Source of the DNA: CAYJLW01 sp964370965
GTDB lineage: Bacteria; Actinomycetota; Acidimicrobiia; UBA2766
Reading direction: 5' to 3'
Length of the DNA stretch: 64,000 nucleotides
Assembly: GCA_964370965.1 (NCBI GenBank)
Contig: CAYJLW010000010.1
Span: 16,727-80,726 of the forward strand
Notes under the pieces: generated by a model
Told to the model about the DNA's origin: nothing
Seen by the model: only the letters and a program-made list of their open reading frames with translations
Database searches by the model: none
Made by a program: the position numbers and the translations under genes
Part shown: positions 49,520-56,629 of the stretch, in pieces
Layout: each line of letters starts with the position of its first letter
How positions within the stretch are numbered: position 1 is the first letter of the stretch

Positions 49520-50704
49520 CTACCGGCGCTCGCCGCCGCCTGTCGTCACGGGCGCGGATTCCTCGCCAGGCATCTCCTCGGACCCCATGGCGGACGCTTC
49601 CCTCTCGTCTTCCGGGGCTTCCCGCTTCTGCTCGACGGCGTCGGGCTCGACGCGACCGGCGTGCTCGGCGGCAGCCTGCTCGAGGCGCTGCGTCTCGAGG
49701 TCGTTGCCGCACATGGGGCAGACCGCCCAGCGCTCGTCTTGGATGCGCGCCCCGCACGCCCAGCACGAGTCGTCGGGGAACTCGGTCCAGAGCTGCCAGG
49801 CGACGAAGTCCCGCCCGAGCAGGGCGAGGGCCAGGATCGGCCCGAACGCCGTGAGGCCGTACACGCGAAGGCCACCCGGGACCCACTTCACGAGCCAGGC
49901 GGCGGCGTCGGACGCCTCCCGGATGAACAGGAACGTGAAGTACGGCAGCAGGAACACCAGCACGTACAGGAGGGTGCGCTTGATGCTGCGCGTGACATAG
50001 AAGGCGAACGCCACGAACGCCGTCGAGAAGACCCACGGGACGACGAAGCGCGCCACGCGTACCCCGTTGTTCGTGGGGCCCGGCGCCAGCCACAGGTAGC
50101 CCCGCACGACGACGAATGACACGGTGGAGGTGAGGCCGGCCATGAACAGGACGTAGACGAGGATCCAGAACAGCCCGGCGGTGCGCCGGCCCCGGTCCCG
50201 GTGGGTGACCGGGCGCAGCCACGGCCTGCGGCGGTCGAAGAAACGCCGGACGTCCTGTGCGTCACCGGTCTCGCCGTCGTCGGCGCCGGACGTGGCGCTC
50301 CCTGTCACCTTCGACTCCGGGGTGCTCGGACGTTGCCCGGCGGATGCGGCGATCGCCCGCAGCGGAGCGTCGAGCTCGTCGTCCGCTGTGTCCTCGTCCT
50401 CCTCGGCCCCGGATACCGGGGCCGCCTCGGTCTCGGCGGCCCGCACGGCCTCCACGAAGGCGTCGGGGGCGGGCACGCCCAGCGGGAACCCCATGGGCGA
50501 CACGTCGTCCGCCTCGACGGCAACGGCCTCCGAGGCGAGCGCGACCACGGATTCCGGGGCGGGCTCCTCCCCGTCATCGGACGCCGCGTCAGGGACGTCC
50601 ACGGCCTCCGGGGCCGTGTCGGCCTCACCGGTTGGCTGTTCCGCACCGGCGGTGGCGCCGGCGTCGTCGGTGGCGTCGTCTTCGACTGGGTCGCTGGTGT
50701 CCAT
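49520..50704 (-). CDS. Membrane protein with acidic N-terminus and zinc ribbon
   Basis: A 394-residue protein: an acidic, Ala/Asp/Glu-rich, probably disordered N-terminal part (1-150), then at least four helices (AGLFWILVYVLFMAGLTSTVSFVVV, VPWVFSTAFVAFAFYV, LLYVLVFLLPYFTFLFI, LTAFGPILALALLG), and a zinc ribbon CWACGARIQDERWAVCPMCG, followed by a Glu-rich tail. ATG 50704 is clear. It is divergent from the GlpD-AGPS fusion gene (174 bases between them). The function is unknown. Confidence 0.65.
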   Translation of the reverse strand: MDTSDPVEDDATDDAGATAGAEQPTGEADTAPEAVDVPDAASDDGEEPAPESVVALASEAVAVEADDVSPMGFPLGVPAPDAFVEAVRAAETEAAPVSGAEEDEDTADDELDAPLRAIAASAGQRPSTPESKVTGSATSGADDGETGDAQDVRRFFDRRRPWLRPVTHRDRGRRTAGLFWILVYVLFMAGLTSTVSFVVVRGYLWLAPGPTNNGVRVARFVVPWVFSTAFVAFAFYVTRSIKRTLLYVLVFLLPYFTFLFIREASDAAAWLVKWVPGGLRVYGLTAFGPILALALLGRDFVAWQLWTEFPDDSCWACGARIQDERWAVCPMCGNDLETQRLEQAAAEHAGRVEPDAVEQKREAPEDEREASAMGSEEMPGEESAPVTTGGGERR

Positions 50705-50840
50705 CGGCCGAGGCTACCTCCGGCGCCCGGGGGGACCCGGGAGTGCGCTGTTCGGGCCGATCGCGAGATCGGCCGACCCACCGACGGGGTCGTTCCCTCG
50801 CGAACGGCCCCCGTACTAGGCGGCCAATTCGGCGTGCTCC

Positions 50841-50846
50841 TAGGAT
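50841..50846 (+). promoter_or_regulatory. Possible -10 box of the GlpD-AGPS fusion gene
   Basis: TAGGAT at a TANNNT position, 33 bases before the ATG, with a GAGGAGG ribosome site between. No convincing -35 box is seen. Confidence 0.3.
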
Positions 50847-50878
50847 GCGGGACGCTCCCGACGCCCGTGAGGAGGCCC

Positions 50879-53800
50879 ATGCCCGGCTTCGCCGCCGCCG
50901 ACCGCCAGATGACCCTCGACCGCCTTGCCCGGCGCACCTACGACGTCGTGGTCGTGGGGGGCGGCATCACCGGCTGCGGCGCCGCCCTCGACGCGGCGGC
51001 GCGCGGCCTTTCCGTGGCCCTGCTGGAGAAGGACGACCTCGCCTCCGGGACCTCCTCGCGTTCCTCCAAGCTCGTCCACGGCGGCCTCCGCTACCTACAG
51101 TCACGCGACTTCCGCCTCGTCTACGAGGCCCTCGCCGAGCGTCAGCGGCTGCTCCACATCGCCCCCCATCTCGTCCGCCAGCTCGACTTCCTCATCCCCC
51201 ACTACGGATCGAGGACCTTCAAGAGGGCGATCAGCACCGGCCTCTGGCTCTACGACCTCACGGGCGGCTTTCGCATCGGGAAGATCCACAAGCCGGTCGG
51301 GGCGGAGGAGGCCTTCGCCCAGATGCCCACGCTCACGACGGCGAAGCTCCAGGGCGGCTGGTACTACCCGGACGCCCAGGCCGACGACGCCCGCCTCACG
51401 ATGGCGATCGCCCGCACGGCGGCGCTGCGTTTCGGGGCCGACGTCGCCACCTACGCGCAGGTCGAGGGGGTGGAGAAGGACCCATCCGGACGCGTGCGGG
51501 CCGTCGCCGTGCACGACCGGATCGGCGGAGGACGCTTCGAGGTGGACGCCCGGGTGGTCGTGAGCGCGGCCGGCGTCTGGACCGACGACGTGCGCCGCCT
51601 CGACGAGGGGACCGACCCGCACTCGATCCGTCCCGCCAAAGGCATCCACCTCGTCGTCCCCCACGCCCTGCTCCAGAACCGCCGGGCGATGGTGCTGCCG
51701 GTGCCGAACGACAAGCGGTCCTTCTTCGTCATCCCGTGGGGCGACGTGTGTTGGGTCGGCACCACGGACACCGACTACGACGGCCCCCTCGACGACCCGC
51801 AGGCGACGCCCCAGGACGTCGACTACCTCCTCGACGCCCTGAACCACTACCTCACGTCCCCTGTGGGCCACGACGACGTCATCTCCACATGGGCCGGTCT
51901 CCGCCCCCTGATCTCCGGCGCCGGCTCCGAGAAGACCGCCGACCTCTCCCGCCGCCACGCCCTCATCCCCGGATCCCCCGGCTTCGTCACGATCTCCGGG
52001 GGCAAGCTCACGACCTACCGGCTCATGGCCGCCGACACGATCGACTGGGCCGTCGAGCACGGGGGTCTCGCCGCCGGCGCCAGCCCCACGGCCCGTCTGC
52101 CGCTCGACGGCGCCACCGACTTCGCCGCCCTCTCACCGGCCCCCGCCGAAGTCCTCGGCCTCGACGCCGCCACGGCCGAGATGCTCCTCCGCCGCCACGG
52201 CGGGCACGCCCCGGAGGTCGTCGCGCTCACCCGTGACGACCCCGCCCTGCGAGACAGGCTCGTGCCCGAGTTGCCGTATCTCCGGGCCGAGGTCCTCTGG
52301 GCAGTGCGCGAGGAGAACGCCCAGACGCTCGCTGACGTCCTGGAGCGGCGTATCCGCCTGTCCATCGAGCACCGCAGCCGGGGCCTCGCCTGCCTCGACG
52401 ACGTCGCCGCGATCGTGGCCGGCGAACTGGGATGGACGCCGGAGCGCGTCGAGGGAGAGAAGGACGCCTATCGCCGCCGGGTCGCCGCCACCCTGGCCGC
52501 CGAAGCCGTCACCACGCAAGGGACGAAGAGGGAGACGACAGGAACGGGCGGCGGCGTCCCCGCGTCCCCCGACGCCCGCTCCGAGACCGCCGCCACGCTC
52601 GACCCCTCCCCCGGGGCGGCCACGGCCCTCACCACACCCGCGGGCCGCCCCGTGCGCCTCAGCCTCCCCCGTCACGCACTCCCCGCCGGGGCACTCGAAG
52701 CCCTCTCCGGCATCGTCGGGGGGGAACACGTCACGACCGCCGACCACGCCCTCGTGGAGGCCGGAAGGGACTGGTGGCCCCTCACGCTGGTGTGGGTGCA
52801 CGACGGCGGCCAGCCCGCCCTCCCCGACGTCGTCGTCCGCCCCGGCTCCACGGAGGAAGTCTCCGCCGTCCTCGGGTACGCGTCCGCGAACGGCGTCCCG
52901 GTGACGCCCTTCGCCGGCCGTTCCGGTGTCTGCGGCGGTTCGCTGCCCCTCGCGGGTGGCATCAGCCTCGACCTCGCCCGCCTCGACCGCGTCCTCGAAG
53001 TGGACACCGACTCGCTGCGGGTCCACTCGCAGGCCGGCGTGTACGGGCCCGCCGTGGAGGCCGCCGCCAACGCGTCAGGTCTCACGATCGGCCACTTCCC
53101 CCAGTCCTTCGACATATCCACCGTAGGGGGTTGGCTGGCCTGCCGGGGTGCCGGCCAGTACTCGAACCGCTACGGCAAGATCGAGCAGATCGTCCTCGGC
53201 GTCGAGGTGGTCCTCGCCGACGGCCGGGTGCTGCGCACGAACCCGCAGGCGGCGTCGGCCACCGGCCCCGACCTCGCCCGGCTCTTCGTGGGCGCCGAGG
53301 GCACTCTCGGGGTGATCACCGCCGCCTGGCTGGCGGCGTGGCCGGCGCCGGAGACCGACGCCCGGCGGGCCTGGAGCTTCGGGTCGTTCGCGGACGGCCT
53401 CGAGGCCATCAAGGCGGTGTTCGTCCGCGGGGCCCGGCCGGCGTGCCTGCGCCTCTACGACGGCTACGAAACCGCCCGCCACTTCGGGCTCCCCGACGAC
53501 CGCCACGCTCTGGTGTTCCTCGCCGAGGGCGACCCCGCGCAGGTGCGCTGGGAGGTCGAAGTGGTCGAGGAGGTCGTGCGTGACCTCGGCACCGCCGCCG
53601 CCGAGGACGCCGCCCACGTCGACCACTGGTTGGAGACCCGCAACGACGTGTCGGTCCTCGACAAGGTGATCGCCCAGGGCATCGTCGTCGACACCTGCGA
53701 GATCGCCGCCCCCTGGGGGGCGCTGGCCGGGATCTACGACCGTGTCCGCGCCGCCGTCGGAGACGTCCCCGGCAGCCTCATGTGCACGGCGCACTGCTCG

Positions 53801-54100
53801 CACTCCTACCTGAGCGGCGCCTGCGTCTACTTCACCTTCGCCGGGGTGCCCGGCGACGACGCCGAGGCCAAGGACGCCTACTACGTCTCGTGCTGGGACC
53901 GCATCATGGACACGGTCCGTGAGGGGGGCGGCACCATCAGCCACCACCACGGCATCGGTGTCATCCGCGCCCGCCACCTCCCCGCCGAGCTGGGCGAGAC
54001 CGCCATGGCGGTGCTCCGCTCCCTGAAGGCCACGCTCGACCCCAACGGCGTCCTGAACCCCGGCAAGCTCGGCCTCGGTCCCGAGGCCTGGCCGGCCTGA
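50879..54100 (+). CDS. glpD: Fusion of FAD-dependent glycerol-3-phosphate dehydrogenase and alkyl-DHAP-synthase-like flavoprotein
   Basis: A single 1073-residue frame with two flavoenzymes. Residues 1-545 are GlpD: GGGITGCGAALDAAARGLSV dinucleotide loop, SSKLVHGGLRYL, and a DAO C-terminal domain (CLDDVAAIVAGELGW). A Thr/Pro/Ala linker (about 545-600) follows. Residues 600-1073 form an FAD_binding_4/VAO-type oxidase: VVVRPGSTEEVSAVLGYA, GQYSNRYGKIEQIVLGVEVV and the AGPS-type ISHHHGIGVIRARHL (His1022-1024), with Tyr977 in YLSGACVYF. AGPS in eukaryotes makes alkyl-DHAP for ether lipids. GlpD makes DHAP from glycerol-3-phosphate. GAGGAGG lies three bases before ATG 50879. Confidence 0.88.
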   Translation: MPGFAAADRQMTLDRLARRTYDVVVVGGGITGCGAALDAAARGLSVALLEKDDLASGTSSRSSKLVHGGLRYLQSRDFRLVYEALAERQRLLHIAPHLVRQLDFLIPHYGSRTFKRAISTGLWLYDLTGGFRIGKIHKPVGAEEAFAQMPTLTTAKLQGGWYYPDAQADDARLTMAIARTAALRFGADVATYAQVEGVEKDPSGRVRAVAVHDRIGGGRFEVDARVVVSAAGVWTDDVRRLDEGTDPHSIRPAKGIHLVVPHALLQNRRAMVLPVPNDKRSFFVIPWGDVCWVGTTDTDYDGPLDDPQATPQDVDYLLDALNHYLTSPVGHDDVISTWAGLRPLISGAGSEKTADLSRRHALIPGSPGFVTISGGKLTTYRLMAADTIDWAVEHGGLAAGASPTARLPLDGATDFAALSPAPAEVLGLDAATAEMLLRRHGGHAPEVVALTRDDPALRDRLVPELPYLRAEVLWAVREENAQTLADVLERRIRLSIEHRSRGLACLDDVAAIVAGELGWTPERVEGEKDAYRRRVAATLAAEAVTTQGTKRETTGTGGGVPASPDARSETAATLDPSPGAATALTTPAGRPVRLSLPRHALPAGALEALSGIVGGEHVTTADHALVEAGRDWWPLTLVWVHDGGQPALPDVVVRPGSTEEVSAVLGYASANGVPVTPFAGRSGVCGGSLPLAGGISLDLARLDRVLEVDTDSLRVHSQAGVYGPAVEAAANASGLTIGHFPQSFDISTVGGWLACRGAGQYSNRYGKIEQIVLGVEVVLADGRVLRTNPQAASATGPDLARLFVGAEGTLGVITAAWLAAWPAPETDARRAWSFGSFADGLEAIKAVFVRGARPACLRLYDGYETARHFGLPDDRHALVFLAEGDPAQVRWEVEVVEEVVRDLGTAAAEDAAHVDHWLETRNDVSVLDKVIAQGIVVDTCEIAAPWGALAGIYDRVRAAVGDVPGSLMCTAHCSHSYLSGACVYFTFAGVPGDDAEAKDAYYVSCWDRIMDTVREGGGTISHHHGIGVIRARHLPAELGETAMAVLRSLKATLDPNGVLNPGKLGLGPEAWPA

Positions 54101-54182
54101 CCTCTGGCGGGGGTGGGTGCGAAGCCGTCTCCCGCCGCCGGCCGGGTTCGGTCGGGCACCGAACGGCGTTCGCGTGCAGAAC

Positions 54183-54203
54183 GTAACGTCTGCGTTACAG
54201 ACG
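54183..54203. promoter_or_regulatory. Nested inverted repeats (GTAAC-N6-GTTAC)
   Basis: GTAACG-TCTG-CGTTAC (54183-54198) overlaps CGTCTG-CGTTA-CAGACG (54187-54203). The arrangement GTnAC-N6-GTnAC resembles sites of OmpR-type regulators such as AfsQ1/GlnR in actinobacteria. It lies 131 bases before the FGGY kinase ATG and 83 bases after the fusion gene stop. Confidence 0.4.
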
Positions 54204-54334
54204 GCACGCGATCGGCGCCGTACCACAGCGTCCGCATGCACCCTCGCCCACCCCGCCACGGCGACCCACAAGGGCTTCATCGGCCCGGCGGGCGACCCCG
54301 CCGTGGTCACCTCCGCCAACTAGCCTGCACCGCC

Positions 54335-55804
54335 ATGCCTGCTGTCCTCGTCATCGATCTCGGGACCACGGGCGTGCGCGCCCTGGCACTCGGCGACGAC
54401 GGCCGCATCCTCGCCTCGGAGTACGCCGAGTCGCTCCCCCGCGTTCCAGGACCGGCGCTGGTCGAGCACGACCCCGTCGAGATCGCGGACCTCTCCCTCC
54501 GCTTGGCCGAGGCGGTGATCGCCGCCTGCGGATTCCGCCCGGGGCACCTCGCCGGCATCGGCATCGCCGTGCAGCGGGCCACGACCGTGCTCTGGGACGC
54601 CACCACCGGCGACCCCGTGGGGCCGGCGATCAGCTGGCAGGACCTCCGCACGCTCGGCGACTGCCTCGGCCTCGCCGCCCAGGGGTTCCGCATGCCGCCC
54701 AACGCGTCCGGCACCAAGGCGGCGTGGCTCTTCCGGAACGCCTTGGCGGCGGGTCACGACCCGGACGTCTTGCGCTTCGGCACACTCGACACGTGGCTGG
54801 CCTGGCGCCTCAGCGGCGGCGAGGCCCATGTCACCGACCGCACGAACGCCTGCACGACCGCCATGCTCACCGGCGACTACACCACCTGGGACCCGGCCGT
54901 CCTCGACGCGCTCGGCCTCCCCGAAACCCTCCTCCCTGACCTCGTGGCCACGTCCGGGGTCTGCGGCACCGCTCGGCTCGGCGGCGGCGAGACCCCGCTG
55001 GCAGCCCTGGTCGGGGACCAGCAGGCCTCCCTCGTGGGCCAGGGAGGCATCCGCCCCGGCGTCACCAAGACCACGTGCGGCACCGCCTGCATGACCGACG
55101 TCACCGTGGGTCCCTCCCTGGCGGCGAACTCCGACGGCCTCTTCGCCAGCTATCCCGTCGTCGCCCACGAGACCGCCGCAGGTCTCGCCTACGGCCTCGA
55201 GGCCACGGTGATCACCGGAGGGGAAGCCGTCCGCCTCCTCACCGACCTCGGCGTCGCCGGGTCACCCTCAGAGGTGTCGTCCCTGGCGTCCTCGGTCGCG
55301 GACGCCGGCGGCTGCTTCTTCGTCCCGGCCCTCCTCGGTCTGGGCACGCCACGGTGGGACTACGGCGCCCGCGGCACGTTCGTGGGCATGAGCCTCGGAA
55401 CGGGCCGCGCCGAACTCGCCCGGGCCGTTCTCGAAGGCGTCGCCGCCCGCGTCGCCGAGTGCGTCCGCCGCATCGAGGACGACACGGGCCGGCGCACCAC
55501 GGAGCTCCGGGTCGACGGGGGGGCCGCGGCGGCCGACGTCCTCTGCCAGAGCCTCGCCGACATCCTCGGCATCGCGGTGGCGCGCTCGGCGGAGCGCGAA
55601 GCCACCGCCCTCGGGGCGGGCCTGCTCGCCGGTCTCGCCACGGGCGTGTTCAACACGACCGACCTGGAGGCCATCCCCGCGTTCGCCGCCACTTTCGAGC
55701 CCCGCTGGGCCGACGGGCGCCGGAGCGAGTTCCTGGCCACCTGGGATCGCGCCGTGTCGGCGGCCGCAGGCTGGATCCCCGAGTTGTCGGGCCTGAGGTT
55801 CTGA
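54335..55804 (+). CDS. FGGY-family carbohydrate kinase, glycerol-kinase-like
   Basis: A 489-residue FGGY kinase. It keeps the N-terminal phosphate loop (VIDLGTTGVRALAL), the GDQQASLVGQGG segment with the catalytic Asp (about residue 226) and the late LRVDGGAA. Against GlpK (E. coli numbering), the glycerol-pocket Arg83 is kept in QRATT, but Glu84 is Ala, and the Tyr135 position in the PYFSGTK-equivalent PPNASGTK is Asn. Trp103 (ISWQD) is kept. Substrate specificity therefore probably differs from glycerol. It follows the GlpD-AGPS fusion by 234 bases. ATG 54335 is the first good start. Confidence 0.85.
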   Translation: MPAVLVIDLGTTGVRALALGDDGRILASEYAESLPRVPGPALVEHDPVEIADLSLRLAEAVIAACGFRPGHLAGIGIAVQRATTVLWDATTGDPVGPAISWQDLRTLGDCLGLAAQGFRMPPNASGTKAAWLFRNALAAGHDPDVLRFGTLDTWLAWRLSGGEAHVTDRTNACTTAMLTGDYTTWDPAVLDALGLPETLLPDLVATSGVCGTARLGGGETPLAALVGDQQASLVGQGGIRPGVTKTTCGTACMTDVTVGPSLAANSDGLFASYPVVAHETAAGLAYGLEATVITGGEAVRLLTDLGVAGSPSEVSSLASSVADAGGCFFVPALLGLGTPRWDYGARGTFVGMSLGTGRAELARAVLEGVAARVAECVRRIEDDTGRRTTELRVDGGAAAADVLCQSLADILGIAVARSAEREATALGAGLLAGLATGVFNTTDLEAIPAFAATFEPRWADGRRSEFLATWDRAVSAAAGWIPELSGLRF

Positions 55805-55926
55805 CGTGCCGGCGCCGGGGTCGCGCACCCCTGTGGACGTGACCGGGGCCTGGGGATCCCGGTGACGCTCCCCCGGTGCGCGGCCGCCGGTTGCGAGGGG
55901 ATCGTCCTCGGACCGTACCCTGGCCC

Positions 55927-56610
55927 ATGAGCACCGAGACGCCGGAGTTCCTGGAGTTCTTCTTCGACCCGATGTGCCCCTGGGCGTACCAGACGTCGAA
56001 GTGGATCCGCGAAGTGCGCCGCCTCACCGGTCTCGGCGTCGCGTGGCGCTTCTTCAGCCTGGAGGAGGTCAACGTCGCCGAGGGCAAGAGGCACCCCTGG
56101 GAACGCGACTGGGCGTACGGGTGGAGCGCCATGCGCGTGGGGGCCTGGCTCCGGCGCCGCGACATGGGCCTGCTCGACATCTGGTACGCCACGATCGGGC
56201 GGGCGCTCCACGAGGACGGCGTCCGCTACTACGAGCGCGAAGTGGCGGAGTCGCTCGTAGGAGCAGCGGGCCTGCCGCCGGACACGATCGAGGAGGCGCT
56301 CGCCGACGCCACGACCCACGACGACGTGAAGGCCGACCACGACCAGGCTGTCGGCGTCCACGCCGCGTTCGGCGTCCCGACCCTCGCCTTCCCCGGCGGC
56401 CAGGCCCTCTACGGCCCGGTCGTCACCCCGGCACCGGAGGGGGAGGCCGCCCTGCGCCTCTGGGACCTCGTCTGCGCCTGGCGCGAGTTCCCGCACCTCT
56501 ACGAGATGAAGCGACCGAAGACCCCTGTGGACCTCGCCCACGTCGCCACGTCGTTCACGCCCTACCTCCGGGGCCGGGACTGGCCCACGGTCGAGAAGCC
56601 CGCCCCCTGA
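55927..56610 (+). CDS. DsbA-fold protein, CPWA active site
   Basis: A 227-residue DsbA/FrnE-fold protein. The site reads FFFDPMCPWAYQTSKW (Cys17), with one Cys only, and the cis-Pro region AFGVPTLAFPGG. Homologues include 2-hydroxychromene-2-carboxylate-isomerase-like and FrnE-like enzymes. The paralogue at 28204-28782 has CPYV. ATG 55927 starts MSTETPE. It lies 122 bases after the FGGY kinase, so a shared transcript is possible. Substrate unknown. Confidence 0.75.
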   Translation: MSTETPEFLEFFFDPMCPWAYQTSKWIREVRRLTGLGVAWRFFSLEEVNVAEGKRHPWERDWAYGWSAMRVGAWLRRRDMGLLDIWYATIGRALHEDGVRYYEREVAESLVGAAGLPPDTIEEALADATTHDDVKADHDQAVGVHAAFGVPTLAFPGGQALYGPVVTPAPEGEAALRLWDLVCAWREFPHLYEMKRPKTPVDLAHVATSFTPYLRGRDWPTVEKPAP

Positions 56611-56629
56611 CCAGGGCGACGTGGAGGCG

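Noticed and set aside
50201..50878. Upstream extension of the GlpD-AGPS frame
   Set aside because: Covers the divergent membrane-protein gene; ATG 50879 has the ribosome site and the expected GlpD start.
55845..55864. ACCGGG...CCCGGT repeat after the FGGY kinase
   Set aside because: Six-base arms are expected often by chance at this GC content.
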